Assembly: GCF_009834125.1 (NCBI RefSeq)
Contig: NZ_CP047146.1
Coordinates: 3,279,501 to 3,343,500, forward strand
From: Streptomyces sp. GS7
Lineage (GTDB): Bacteria; Actinomycetota; Actinomycetes; Streptomycetales; Streptomycetaceae
DNA: 64,000 nt
Direction: 5' to 3'
The position numbers were made by a program, and so were the translations under genes. Position 1 is the first letter of the stretch. Each line of letters begins with the position of its first letter. Of the stretch, positions 42,993 through 51,733 are shown piece after piece. The notes beneath the pieces were generated by a model, which saw only the letters and a program-made list of their open reading frames with translations, had not been told where the DNA came from and searched no databases.

Positions 42993-43772
42993 ATGACCGA
43001 CATGACCGAGCGGGACGGCGAACGCCCCGCACTCTCCGGCAAGGTGGCACTGGTCACCGGCGCCAGCCGCGGCATCGGGTACGGCGTCGCCGAGGCCCTG
43101 ATCGCCCGCGGGGACCGGGTCGTCATCACCGGCCGCAACGAGGACGCACTCAAGGAGGCCGCCGAGACGCTGGGCGCGGACCGGGTGCTCGCCGTCGCCG
43201 GCAAGGCGCACGACGAGGCACACCAGGCCGACGCCGTCGAGCGGGCGATGGAGACCTTCGGCCGGGTCGACTACCTCGTCAACAACGCCGGTACGAACCC
43301 GGTGTTCGGCCCGATAGCCGACATCGACCTCAACGTGGCGCGCAAGGTGTACGAGACCAACGTGGTCTCCGCGCTCGGCTTCGCGCAGCGCACCTGGCAC
43401 GCCTGGCAGAAGGACAACGGCGGCGCGATCGTCAACATCGCGTCGATCGCCGGGGTCAGCGCCTCGCCGTTCCTCGGTGCCTACGGGATGAGCAAGGCCG
43501 CGATGGTGAACCTGTCGTTCCAGCTGGCGCACGAGTTCGCGCCGGTGGTGCGGGTCAACTCCATCGCACCCGCGGTGATCAAGACCAAGTTCGCGTCGGC
43601 GCTCTACGAGAACCGCGAGGAGGAGGCGGCGGCCGGCTACCCCATGGGGCGGCTGGGCGTCCCGGAGGACATCGGCGGGGCCGCCGCCTTCCTGCTGTCC
43701 GACGCGGCCGGCTGGATCACCGGGCAGACCCTCGTCGTCGACGGCGGGCTGTTCCTGAACGCCGGGGTGTGA
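42993..43772 (+). CDS. Short-chain dehydrogenase/reductase
   Basis: A 259-aa SDR in the same operon. TGASRGIG (about residues 23-30), NNAGTNP (about 102), Ser in NIASIAGVS, and YGMSK (Tyr/Lys about 163-167) are intact. It is close to SDRs annotated as 3-oxoacyl-ACP reductase homologs. ATG 42993 has an AGGAGCAGGGGAAC site upstream. The two SDRs may act on related substrates or as a heteromer; this is inferred only from adjacency. A hairpin at 43948-43980 ends the operon. Confidence 0.86.
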   Translation: MTDMTERDGERPALSGKVALVTGASRGIGYGVAEALIARGDRVVITGRNEDALKEAAETLGADRVLAVAGKAHDEAHQADAVERAMETFGRVDYLVNNAGTNPVFGPIADIDLNVARKVYETNVVSALGFAQRTWHAWQKDNGGAIVNIASIAGVSASPFLGAYGMSKAAMVNLSFQLAHEFAPVVRVNSIAPAVIKTKFASALYENREEEAAAGYPMGRLGVPEDIGGAAAFLLSDAAGWITGQTLVVDGGLFLNAGV

Positions 43773-43947
43773 GGACGGCGCCCGGCCGAGGCCGAGCGAT
43801 GACTCGGTCGGCCGCGGGGCCGCCGACGGCCGGTGGGGCGGGCCGCGGGGGCTGAGCCTGCGAGCGCCGGGCGTCGCGCCCGGTGCGGGACCGCGCTCGC
43901 CTGCCGGTCCCTCGCTTGCCTTCGCGTGCGCTCCAACAGGCAGAGTC

Positions 43948-43980
43948 CGTGGTGCCGGTCCCTCAGGGGCCGGCACCACG
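43948..43980 (+). terminator. Long hairpin, probable terminator of the SDR operon
   Basis: A 15-bp stem (43948-43962 with 43966-43980, one G-T pair) around a 3-nt loop, with no T run. It lies about 175 bp past the second SDR and just upstream of the aldo/keto reductase gene. Confidence 0.7.
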
Positions 43981-44011
43981 TGCGTCAGCGGACCTGCCGG
44001 GGAGGCATGCC

Positions 44012-44977
44012 ATGTACTACCGCACACTCGGTGGCGATCAGGGGCCGCGGATCAGCGCCGTCTGCCTGGGGACGATGCCGTTCGGCACCACGGTGGACGA
44101 ACGGACCTCCCTCGCGATCCTGGACCGCTTCGCCGAAGCCGGCGGCACCTTCGTCGACACCGCGAACAACTACGCCTGCTGGGTGCCCGGCGCGACCGGC
44201 GACGAGAGCGAGGTGCTGCTCGGCCGCTGGCTGCGCAGCCGGCGCGCGGCGGACCGTACGGTGGTCGCCACCAAGGCGGGGGCCCGGCCCGACCCGGCCC
44301 GCGGCCCCCGGTGGCCCGCCAACGCCGAGGGCCTGGGCGCGACCGCCCTGCGCACCGCCGTCGAGGGCAGCCTCCGCCGGCTGGGCACCGACCGGGTCGA
44401 TCTCTACTATGCGCACATCGAGGACCGCCGCGTCCCCCTGGAGGAGACCGTCGGGACGCTGGCCGGGTTCGTCCGGGACGGGCGCGTGGGCACCCTGGGA
44501 GCCAGCAACCACGCGACCTGGCGGCTGGCCGTGGCCCGGCAGAGCGCCGCCGGGCGCGGACTGCCCGGCTTCCGGGCCGTACAGCAGCGGCACACCTACC
44601 TGCGTCCGCGCCGGGACCTGCCGCCCGGTCTCCAGAAGGAGACCGACGGGGAACTCCTCGACTACGCGGCCGCGCACCCCGATCTGACCCTCCTCGGCTA
44701 CTCGCCCCTGATGGAGGGCGCCTACACCCGCGAGGACAGGCCGCTGCCGGAACGCTACGACCATCCGGGCTCGGTGGTGCGGCTGCGGGTGCTGGCGGAG
44801 GTGGCCGCGGAGAGCGGGGCCACCGCGAACCAGGTGGTGCTGGCATGGCTCATGGGCGGTCCGGTGCCGGTGGTGCCGGTGATCGGCGTCAGTTCCGTGG
44901 CCCAGCTGGACGAGTGCCTGGCCGCGCTGGACGTCGTACTGGACCCGTGCCAGCGCGCCCGGCTGGACACGGCGTGA
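44012..44977 (+). CDS. Aldo/keto reductase
   Basis: A 321-aa TIM-barrel oxidoreductase. The N-terminal strand, the DTANNY segment with the catalytic Tyr, the Lys in VVATKAGAR and the His in YYAHIEDR fit the Asp-Tyr-Lys-His tetrad. The C-terminal NADPH region (VIGVSSVAQLDECL) is present. ATG 44012 has GGGGAGGC about 5 nt upstream. The substrate is unknown; the gene probably has its own promoter after the long hairpin. Confidence 0.85.
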   Translation: MYYRTLGGDQGPRISAVCLGTMPFGTTVDERTSLAILDRFAEAGGTFVDTANNYACWVPGATGDESEVLLGRWLRSRRAADRTVVATKAGARPDPARGPRWPANAEGLGATALRTAVEGSLRRLGTDRVDLYYAHIEDRRVPLEETVGTLAGFVRDGRVGTLGASNHATWRLAVARQSAAGRGLPGFRAVQQRHTYLRPRRDLPPGLQKETDGELLDYAAAHPDLTLLGYSPLMEGAYTREDRPLPERYDHPGSVVRLRVLAEVAAESGATANQVVLAWLMGGPVPVVPVIGVSSVAQLDECLAALDVVLDPCQRARLDTA

Positions 44978-45034
44978 GCGGCGGGGCGGGAACCGGGGTG
45001 CCCACCGCCGTCGGATTCCGGCCCGGGACCGTGA

Positions 45035-45057
45035 TTGTCAGTGGTCGCCGGTAGGTT
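45035..45057 (+). promoter_or_regulatory. DNA-damage (PafBC / RecA-NDp type) promoter of ung
   Basis: TTGTCAGTG (45035-45043), exactly 8 nt, then TAGGTT (45052-45057). This is a perfect match to TTGTCRGTG-N8-TANNNT. The transcript would start about 45064, at or just before an in-frame GTG and 33 nt ahead of GTG 45097. Confidence 0.85.
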
Positions 45058-45096
45058 CTGTCGGTGAGAACGGAACGCACACCGGAGGTTGTTGAC

Positions 45097-45777
45097 GTGG
45101 TCACCGACATGCTGCCCGAGTCCTGGCGCGAGGCCCTGGGCGAGGAGTTGGCGAAGCCCTACTTCAAGGAGCTCACCGACTTCGTGGAGCAGGAGCGGGC
45201 CAACGGTCCCGTCTACCCGCCCCGCGAGCAGGTCTTCGCGGCGCTGGAGGCGACGCCGTACGACCGGGTCAAGGTGCTCGTCCTCGGACAGGACCCGTAC
45301 CACGGCCCGGGGCAGGGCCACGGTCTGTGCTTCTCCGTGCAGCCCGGCGTCAGGACGCCGCCGTCCCTGCGGAACATCTACAAGGAGATGAAGGAGGAAC
45401 TGGGCCACCCGGTTCCGGACAACGGCTATCTGATGCCCTGGGCCGAGCAGGGCGTGCTGCTGCTCAACGCCGTTCTCACGGTCCGCGAGGGCGAGGCCAA
45501 CTCGCACAAGGGCAAGGGCTGGGAGAAGGTCACCGACGCGGTGATCCGTGCGGTCGCCTCCCGTCCGGACCCGGCCGTCTTCGTGCTCTGGGGGAACTAC
45601 GCCAAGAAGAAGCTCCCGCTGATCGACGAGGAGCGGCACGCCGTGGTGCAGGGCGCGCACCCCTCGCCGCTCTCCGCGAAGAAGTTCTTCGGATCCCGCC
45701 CCTTCACCCAGATCAACGAGGCGATCGCCGCGCAGGGGCACACCCCGATCGACTGGCGCATCCCCGACCTGGGCTGA
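45097..45777 (+). CDS. ung: Uracil-DNA glycosylase (family 1)
   Basis: A 226-aa enzyme that excises uracil from DNA. The catalytic Asp is D66 in GQDPYHGPGQGHG and the catalytic His is H188 in HPSPLS, matching the spacing of known Ung proteins. GTG 45097 is chosen because GGAGG lies 8 nt upstream; an upstream in-frame GTG 45064 sits at the predicted transcript start and would give 11 more residues. The promoter is of the DNA-damage type shared with dinB. A terminator hairpin follows. Confidence 0.95.
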   Translation: MVTDMLPESWREALGEELAKPYFKELTDFVEQERANGPVYPPREQVFAALEATPYDRVKVLVLGQDPYHGPGQGHGLCFSVQPGVRTPPSLRNIYKEMKEELGHPVPDNGYLMPWAEQGVLLLNAVLTVREGEANSHKGKGWEKVTDAVIRAVASRPDPAVFVLWGNYAKKKLPLIDEERHAVVQGAHPSPLSAKKFFGSRPFTQINEAIAAQGHTPIDWRIPDLG

Positions 45778-45798
45778 ACCGGCCCCCTCCGTGCCGCC

Positions 45799-45828
45799 CG
45801 TACGGGCCGAGGCCCTTCGGCCCGTACG
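45799..45828 (+). terminator. Terminator hairpin after ung
   Basis: A perfect 12-bp stem (45799-45810 with 45817-45828) with a 6-nt loop, 22 bp past the ung stop. Confidence 0.75.
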
Positions 45829-45982
45829 CGACGAGCGCAGGCCCGGCGCCCGCGCCCGGTCGCGCCGAGGTGGGGCCTTTGGCCTGGGCCGATCGGCCTC
45901 CCTCGGCGCGTCGCGCGCGCCGCGCGCCGCTAGCGTCGAGGCAAGCCCGGTGGTGGCGGTGAGCGAACGCGGGGAGTGCGCG

Positions 45983-46525
45983 GTGGCGGAGAATCGGCGG
46001 GCGGCGACGCCCGAGGACGGAGTGCTGACCCGGATCGGCCAGGCGATCATGCTGCACCGGGCCGGTGACCGGGAAGAGGCGCGCAACCGCCTCGGAGACC
46101 TCTGGCGGGAAGTCGGGCCGCAGGGAGACGCCTTCCACCGCTGCGCCCTCGCGCACTACATGGCCGACACCCAGGACGACCCGAGAGACGAACTGGACTG
46201 GGATCTGCGGGCCCTGGAGGCGGCGGAGGGCTTCGTCACGGAGCGCCCCGCGGAGACCGGCAGCGCCGCCGGCGCATCGGACGTCGCGGACGGCCCGGGG
46301 CCCCGCCATCCCCTCGTCGCGCTCCGGGCGTTCTTCCCCTCGCTGCATCTCAACCTCGCGGCCGACTACGCCGGACTCGACCGCCCGGCCGACGCCCGCG
46401 CCCAGCTCCGCCGGGCGAGGGCGTCCGTCAACGCCCTCGCCGACGGCGAATACCGCCAGAGCCTCAAGGACGCGATCGACCGGCTGGAGCTGCGGATCGG
46501 CGGCGCGGCGGGCCCGTGGCACTGA
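45983..46525 (+). CDS. Hypothetical TPR-like protein
   Basis: A 180-aa alpha-helical protein with tetratricopeptide-like spacing: GQAIMLHRAGDREEARNRLGDLWREV (about residues 16-41), then a second helical pair near LHLNLAADYAGLDRPADARAQLRRA. No catalytic motif is seen. TPR proteins mediate protein contacts; the partner is unknown. GTG 45983 has GGGGAG about 7 nt upstream; GTG 45959 is an alternative. A possible -10, TAGCGT, is at about 45931. Confidence 0.7.
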   Translation: MAENRRAATPEDGVLTRIGQAIMLHRAGDREEARNRLGDLWREVGPQGDAFHRCALAHYMADTQDDPRDELDWDLRALEAAEGFVTERPAETGSAAGASDVADGPGPRHPLVALRAFFPSLHLNLAADYAGLDRPADARAQLRRARASVNALADGEYRQSLKDAIDRLELRIGGAAGPWH

Positions 46526-46599
46526 CGTCCCGGAAAGGTCGCGGCACCAGCCCCCTCCAAGATGACTGCACCGCGACCCGCCTTCCCCTCGGGTGATCC

Positions 46600-47244
46600 T
46601 CACCCCCGCAGCATTCCGTCGAGAAGTTCCGCGCACGAGGCGCGCAGTGCCGCGCGGGTGGGAACGGCGGCGTGGAACTGGCCGGCGATGCAGGTGAACA
46701 GCACACCGTCGCACCACGCGACCATGCTGAGCGCATGCCGTTCGGGTGCGGCGGAGCCGGCCGCCCGCAGCATCGCGACCACCGGCGCCCGGAAGGCCCG
46801 CCCCGCCCGGTCGTAGACCGCCCGCAACTCGGGCCTGCGGGTGGCCTCCAGAGCGAGTTCGTAGCGGGCGACGAGCAGCCGGCGGTGCCCGGCCAGATAG
46901 CGGTGCAGGGCGAGGGACAGTGCGTCGGCGATGTCCGCCGAGGTCAGGTCGCCGGCCTCCGCGCGCCCGCCGCCGCTCCCGGTGATGTCCGCCGTCTCGC
47001 CCGCGACGAGGACCTCGGCCTCGCGCTCGGCCAGCCGCCGGACCGCGGCCTCCAGCAGCGCGGCCCGGGTGCGCGCGAGATTCGACGTGGACCCCTGCGG
47101 CAGGCCGGCCGCCTCGTCGACCGCCCGGTGGGTCAGCCCGCGCATCCCGCGCTCGGCCAGCAGCGCCAGGGCCGTGTCGGCGATCAGCCGGTGCCTGGGG
47201 AGGAGCGTGCCGTGGGGTGCGGCGGCGTTTTCGCGGGCGTTCAT
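46600..47244 (-). CDS. TetR-family transcriptional regulator
   Basis: A 214-aa regulator. The N-terminal helix-turn-helix (about residues 18-63; LIADTALALLAERGMRGLTHRAVDEAAGL pattern, GSTSNLARTRAALL) is followed by an all-helical ligand domain. It is divergent from an FAD monooxygenase; two matching palindromes (47268-47281 and 47331-47344) lie in the 126-bp gap, so it most likely represses both genes. ATG 47244 starts at MNARENAAAP. Confidence 0.88.
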   Translation of the reverse strand: MNARENAAAPHGTLLPRHRLIADTALALLAERGMRGLTHRAVDEAAGLPQGSTSNLARTRAALLEAAVRRLAEREAEVLVAGETADITGSGGGRAEAGDLTSADIADALSLALHRYLAGHRRLLVARYELALEATRRPELRAVYDRAGRAFRAPVVAMLRAAGSAAPERHALSMVAWCDGVLFTCIAGQFHAAVPTRAALRASCAELLDGMLRG

Positions 47245-47267
47245 GCCGGTGAGCATAGCGCGCGGAA

Positions 47268-47281
47268 ACTACAGGTGTAGT
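47268..47281. promoter_or_regulatory. Candidate TetR operator 1
   Basis: ACTACAGGTGTAGT: perfect 6-bp arms around GG. It lies 23 bp upstream of the TetR start codon. A near-identical site recurs 63 bp away, about six helical turns. Confidence 0.75.
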
Positions 47282-47330
47282 CTCGCCGCGGGGCGGTGCC
47301 GGGAAGCGGGGCCGCGGACGAGCATGCGGG

Positions 47331-47344
47331 ACTACGGCTGTAGT
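47331..47344. promoter_or_regulatory. Candidate TetR operator 2
   Basis: ACTACGGCTGTAGT: perfect 5-bp arms around GGCT, matching operator 1 at 12 of 14 positions. It lies 26 bp upstream of the FAD monooxygenase start, probably over its promoter. Confidence 0.75.
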
Positions 47345-47370
47345 TGCCGCCGGGGACAGCAGGGGGCGAC

Positions 47371-48597
47371 ATGCGGCAGCGGACCGCGATCGTGATCGGC
47401 GGCGGCATCGGCGGGCTGACCGCCGCGGTGGCACTGGACCACCGCGGCTGGTCGGTCACCGTCCTGGAGCGGGCCGCCGCTCTGGAGCCGGTGGGCGCGG
47501 GCATCGGGCTCGCCCCCAACGCCCAGCGCGCACTGGACACCGTCGGCGCGGGCGACGCGGTCCGCGCGACGGCCGCCGCGCAGCCGGCCGGTGAGCTGCG
47601 GCTGCCCAGCGGGCGGCTGCTGGCCCGTACGGACAACGCCGCGGCGGTCCGGCGGTTCGGCGGCCCGGTCGTGGTCGCGCACCGCGCCGACCTGGTCGCG
47701 CTGCTGGCCGGGCGGCTGCCCGGCGGCACCGTACGGACCGGAGCCCCGGCCCACCTCGTGGACGAGGGCGATCCGCTGCGGGACGACCGCCCGGCCCGCG
47801 TCCGGACCACCGAGCCCGAGGGCGGGCGGACCGCCTCCGAGGGCCGCGCCGAGGAGCTGACCGCCGACCTCGTCGTCGCCGCCGACGGGATCCACTCGGC
47901 CGTCCGCCGCACGCTCTTCCCCGGCCACCCCGAGCCCCGCTACGCCGGTTTCACCGCCTGGCGCTTCGTCGTCCCGGCCCCCGCCGCCCCCGCCGGGCGC
48001 CGCTACGCCGCGCACGAGACCTGGGGCCCCGGCGGCGTCTGGGGTTCCGTGCCGCTGCACGACGGACGGGTCTACGCCTATGCCACCGCCGCCGTCCCGC
48101 CGGGTGAGCGGACCGACGCCGATCAGCGGACCGAACTCCTGCGCCGGTTCGGCGACTGGCACCACCCCGTCCCCGACCTGCTGGCCGCCGTCGCCCCGGT
48201 CGCGGTGCTCCGGAACGACGTGCACACCGCGGCCGCCCCGCCGCCCGCCTTCCACCGGGGCCGGGTGGCGCTGCTCGGCGACGCCGTCCACCCGATGACG
48301 CCCAACCTCGGCCAGGGCGGCTGCCAGGCCATCGAGGACGCCGTCGTCCTCGCCCACGAGGCCGCCCCGGACGCGGATCTGTCCGCCGCGCTCGCCTCGT
48401 ACACCCGGCAGCGGCTGCCGCGCACCATGGACGTGGTACGCCGTGCCGAGCGGATCGGCCGGCTCACGACCTGGCGCTCCCGGCCCGCCTGCGTGCTGCG
48501 CGGCGCCGCGATGGCGGCCACCGCCCGGCTGGCACCGGACCTCGTGCTGCGCGGCCTCGACGGCATCGCCGACTGGCGTCCGCCGGCCGCCCCGTAG
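47371..48597 (+). CDS. FAD-dependent aromatic-ring-hydroxylase-like monooxygenase
   Basis: A 408-aa group A flavin monooxygenase. The FAD loop GGGIGGLTAAVALDHRG (about residues 11-27), the DG motif (AADGIHSAVR, about 172) and the second FAD motif GDAVHPMTPNLGQGG (about 307) are intact. It resembles salicylate-hydroxylase/zeaxanthin-epoxidase-like oxygenases. The substrate is unknown; TetR-type control suggests induction by a small phenolic or xenobiotic. ATG 47371 has AGGGGG upstream. Confidence 0.87.
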   Translation: MRQRTAIVIGGGIGGLTAAVALDHRGWSVTVLERAAALEPVGAGIGLAPNAQRALDTVGAGDAVRATAAAQPAGELRLPSGRLLARTDNAAAVRRFGGPVVVAHRADLVALLAGRLPGGTVRTGAPAHLVDEGDPLRDDRPARVRTTEPEGGRTASEGRAEELTADLVVAADGIHSAVRRTLFPGHPEPRYAGFTAWRFVVPAPAAPAGRRYAAHETWGPGGVWGSVPLHDGRVYAYATAAVPPGERTDADQRTELLRRFGDWHHPVPDLLAAVAPVAVLRNDVHTAAAPPPAFHRGRVALLGDAVHPMTPNLGQGGCQAIEDAVVLAHEAAPDADLSAALASYTRQRLPRTMDVVRRAERIGRLTTWRSRPACVLRGAAMAATARLAPDLVLRGLDGIADWRPPAAP

Positions 48598-48719
48598 GCT
48601 TTCCGGTACGGCGTGCGGTGCGGCGGGCCGGGGTGCGTACGCAGGTGCCATCCGGCCGGCGGGACCGCACCCGGCACGCCACACCGGCACCACCCCCGAA
48701 ACGCATCAGAGGAGAGCGA

Positions 48720-49625
48720 GTGAAGGTCGGCTGCATCGGGCTCGGCGACATCGCGCAGAAGGCGTACCTGCCCGTACTGGGCACCCGGCCGGGGGTCGAA
48801 CTGCATCTCCAGACCCGCAACCCGGCCACCCTCCAACGGGCCGGCGACACCTACCGGCTGACCGGGCGGCAGCTGCACACGGACCTGGACACGCTGCTCG
48901 GCGCCGGCCTGGACGCCGCCTTCGTGCACGCCGCGACCGTGGCGCACCCCGAGATCGTGACCCGGCTGGTCGAGGCCGGCGTGCCGACCTACGTGGACAA
49001 GCCGATCGCCTACGACATCGCGGACACCCGGCGGATCGTCCAGCTCGCCGAGGACCGCGGGGTGGGGCTCGCGGTGGGCTTCAACCGCCGCTTCGCGCCG
49101 GGGTACGCGCAGTGCCGGGAGCACCCGCGCGATCTGATCCTGATGCAGAAGAACCGCGTCGGGATGGCCGAGGACCCGCGCACGACCGTTCTCGACGACT
49201 TCATCCACGTCGTCGACACGCTGCGGTTCCTGGTACCGGGCGACATCGACCACATCGATGTGCGGGCCAGGGTGCGCCACGGGCTGATGGAGCATGTCGT
49301 GCTCCAGCTCTCCGGTGACGGGTTCACGGCCATCGGCACGATGAACCGCCTCAGCGGCTCCACCGAGGAGCTGCTGGACATCTCCGGTCAGGACACCCGG
49401 CGCCAGGTGGTCAACCTGGCCGAGGTCGTCGACCACAAGGGGCAGCCCACCATCCGGCGCCGCGGCGACTGGGTCCCCGTTGCCCGCCAGCGGGGGATCG
49501 AGCAGATCGTGCAGGCGTTCCTGGACGACGTACGCGCCGGGCGGCGGGTGTCCGCCCAGGACGCGCTGCGGACCCATGAGCTGTGCGAGCGGGTGGTCAG
49601 GGAAGCGGTCGCGCAGTCCGCCTGA
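48720..49625 (+). CDS. Gfo/Idh/MocA-family oxidoreductase
   Basis: A 301-aa NAD(P)-dependent sugar/inositol-dehydrogenase-type enzyme. VGCIGLGDIAQKAYLPVL is the Rossmann loop (about residues 3-20), DKPIAYD is the EKP-like motif (about 100) and FNRRFAPG follows. GTG 48720 has AGGAGAG upstream. The last 29 bp overlap the convergent lnt gene. The substrate cannot be inferred. It is downstream of the monooxygenase with a 122-bp gap and could be co-transcribed. Confidence 0.86.
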   Translation: MKVGCIGLGDIAQKAYLPVLGTRPGVELHLQTRNPATLQRAGDTYRLTGRQLHTDLDTLLGAGLDAAFVHAATVAHPEIVTRLVEAGVPTYVDKPIAYDIADTRRIVQLAEDRGVGLAVGFNRRFAPGYAQCREHPRDLILMQKNRVGMAEDPRTTVLDDFIHVVDTLRFLVPGDIDHIDVRARVRHGLMEHVVLQLSGDGFTAIGTMNRLSGSTEELLDISGQDTRRQVVNLAEVVDHKGQPTIRRRGDWVPVARQRGIEQIVQAFLDDVRAGRRVSAQDALRTHELCERVVREAVAQSA

Positions 49626-51129
49626 CGCGGGCCCGGACGGCGGACCGCGCGCCGAAGAGCAGCAGCGCGGCGATCGCCCCGTACACCGCCCAGTCGCCGA
49701 AACGGGTGTACGGGCTGGTGCCGGTGGCCAGCGGCAGATCGTAGACGGCGGCCGTGCTCCGGTCCGTGCCGAGGCGCGGGCCGATCTGCTCGCCCCGGGG
49801 GCCGTGGACCGCGCTGACGCCGGTGAGGGTGGCATGGACCATGGGGCGCCAGGTCTCCGCGGCGCGGAGCGCCGCGAGGGACGCGTGCTGGGCGGGGGCC
49901 CAGCTGTCCTGGAAGGTCGAGGTCGAGGACTGGGCGACCAGCACCTGTGCGCCGTCCCGGGCCAGGTGCCGGCTCATGTCGGGGAAGGCCGTCTCGAAGC
50001 AGACCAGGGGGCCGATCCGCAGCCCGCCCGCGGTGGGGATCGGCATCACGACCTGGTGGGTGCCGCGTTTGCGGTCGGTGGCGGCGGCCTTGCCGACGTG
50101 GGTGGCCCACCCGAGGACCGAGCGGGCGGGTATGTACTCGCCGAACGGAACCAGCCGCATCTTGGAGTAGCGGTCGCCGGTCGGCCCGCGCGGGCCGATG
50201 AGCACCGCGCTCTTGTAGATGCCGGGGCCGTCGGCGTTCGTCGCGTCGGCGTTGACGAGGAGGTCGGCGCCGGTCCGGCGGGCGAGCGCGGCCAGGTGCC
50301 CGGCCAGTACGGGATGGTCCGCCGGGTCCTGGTAGAGGCTGCTCTCACCCCAGACGACCAGGCGCACCCCACGGCCCGCCAGCGCACCGGTGAGCGCTTC
50401 GCTGCGGGCCAGGCGCTGGGTCGGCGTGCCGCCGAGGCCCGGCTGGACGACCGCGATGCGGACCGTGCCGGCGGGCCGGGGGAGCGGCGCCCCGTACCAG
50501 GCAGCGGTGCCCGCCAGGGCGCACCCCAGCAGTCCGGCGACGGCGGGCAGGCGGGCGGTGCGCAGGGCGATCAGCTCGGCCAGCGCGGTGTTCACGGCCA
50601 CGATGAGCAGGCTCAGCAGCCATACGCCGCCGAGCGACGCCAGCCGGAGCGCGGGCGGCACCTGCCACTGGCTGGCGCCGAGCAGCCCCCATGGTCCGCC
50701 CAAGTACTGCCAGGAGCGGACCAGTTCGACCATCAGCCAGCCGGACGGCACCAGGACCAGGGCCGCCGCGCAGCGCCCCGCCCCGGGTGTGCCGGCCAGC
50801 AGGGCCCGCACCAGCAGCCCCCAGGGCGCCCACAGCGCCCCGAGCAGCAGCGCCAGGACGAGGATGAAGACGTGCAGGCTCGGCAGCAGCCAGTGGTGCA
50901 CCGCCAGCATGAACCCGGCGCCGCCCAGCCATCCGTAGAGCGCCGCCCGCCGTGCCGTAGCCGCGGAGCGCACCAGCAGCAGCCACGGCACGAGGGCGAC
51001 GTACGCGAACCACCACCAGGACGGCTCGGGGAAGGCGAGGGCCGGCAGCGCCCCCGCGAGCGCGGCGGCCGGGCCCCGCGCCCAGAGGGATCGGGACCGG
51101 GGCACCGTGCCGCCGGGCGGTGTGTCCAT
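49597..51129 (-). CDS. lnt: Apolipoprotein N-acyltransferase
   Basis: A 510-aa membrane enzyme that adds the third acyl chain to lipoproteins. The N-terminal half has about six transmembrane helices; the C-terminal nitrilase domain carries the catalytic Glu (VVWGESSL), Lys (YSKMRLVPFGEY) and Cys (VCFETAFPD). This full triad indicates a functional enzyme. ATG 51129 begins MDTPPGG. Convergent with the Gfo/Idh gene (29-bp overlap). Streptomyces often have more than one Lnt; substrates are all exported lipoproteins. Confidence 0.9.
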   Translation of the reverse strand: MDTPPGGTVPRSRSLWARGPAAALAGALPALAFPEPSWWWFAYVALVPWLLLVRSAATARRAALYGWLGGAGFMLAVHHWLLPSLHVFILVLALLLGALWAPWGLLVRALLAGTPGAGRCAAALVLVPSGWLMVELVRSWQYLGGPWGLLGASQWQVPPALRLASLGGVWLLSLLIVAVNTALAELIALRTARLPAVAGLLGCALAGTAAWYGAPLPRPAGTVRIAVVQPGLGGTPTQRLARSEALTGALAGRGVRLVVWGESSLYQDPADHPVLAGHLAALARRTGADLLVNADATNADGPGIYKSAVLIGPRGPTGDRYSKMRLVPFGEYIPARSVLGWATHVGKAAATDRKRGTHQVVMPIPTAGGLRIGPLVCFETAFPDMSRHLARDGAQVLVAQSSTSTFQDSWAPAQHASLAALRAAETWRPMVHATLTGVSAVHGPRGEQIGPRLGTDRSTAAVYDLPLATGTSPYTRFGDWAVYGAIAALLLFGARSAVRARVRRTARPLP

Positions 51130-51190
51130 CTGCGCTCCCTGTCGCCGGTCGCTGCCGCGGTGAACCTCTCGCCGTGATGTGCGCTCACCG

Positions 51191-51691
51191 TCAAGCGTGG
51201 TCAGGCGTCAGCACCTCCCGCCACTTCTCGTGCACCACGACGCCGGTCAGCCGCCAGCCATCGGGGGTGCGGCGGGCCGTGAAGTGGTAGCGGCCCCCGC
51301 AGGTGTAGTCGGGGGAGGCCGGGCCCGCGGCGTCCGGGTCGGGTTCGGCCAGCCGCATCGGGTTGAGGTAGTCGGCCTGGACGGTGGCGGTGTCGGCGGG
51401 GGCGCCGTCCCGCGAGGCGAAGGCGATGCGGCGGTTGACGATCAGGTGCTGCCGTATGGCGAAGAGGCGCAACATCTGGGCGAGCCAGACCGCGACCTCC
51501 TCCACGGTGCCTTCGATGCCGCCCGCCGAGCGGTAGTCGGCCCGGCCGTCCCGGCTGAACAGGGCCAGGTAGCCCGGCCAGTCGCCGTCGTCCACGGTGG
51601 TGGCGTAACCGGTGACCAGGTCGTCGATCGCGAGGCGGTCCATGACGGTCGAGTGTTCCGCGCGCTGCGTCATCGCCTCAGTTTTCGGCAT
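51191..51691 (-). CDS. SnoaL-like / NTF2-fold protein
   Basis: A 166-aa protein of the NTF2/SnoaL-like family: DRLAIDDLVTGYATTVDDGDWPGYLALFS is the N-terminal helix/cone pattern, and CGGRYHFTARRTPDGWRL is the C-terminal sheet. Such proteins include ring-hydroxylating dioxygenase beta subunits, isomerases and polyketide cyclases. No partner is adjacent, so the reaction is unknown. ATG 51691 is used; ATG 51673 is an alternative. A terminator for the upstream ABC gene ends 6 bp before it. Confidence 0.8.
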   Translation of the reverse strand: MPKTEAMTQRAEHSTVMDRLAIDDLVTGYATTVDDGDWPGYLALFSRDGRADYRSAGGIEGTVEEVAVWLAQMLRLFAIRQHLIVNRRIAFASRDGAPADTATVQADYLNPMRLAEPDPDAAGPASPDYTCGGRYHFTARRTPDGWRLTGVVVHEKWREVLTPDHA

Positions 51692-51696
51692 GCGGA

Positions 51697-51720
51697 GGCC
51701 CCCGCCAAGGGGCGGGGGCC
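51697..51720 (-). terminator. Terminator hairpin of the ABC exporter gene
   Basis: A perfect 10-bp GC stem (51697-51706 with 51711-51720), loop AAGG, 14 bp past the ABC gene stop on the same strand. Confidence 0.8.
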
Positions 51721-51733
51721 ATCCGGTGCGCCG

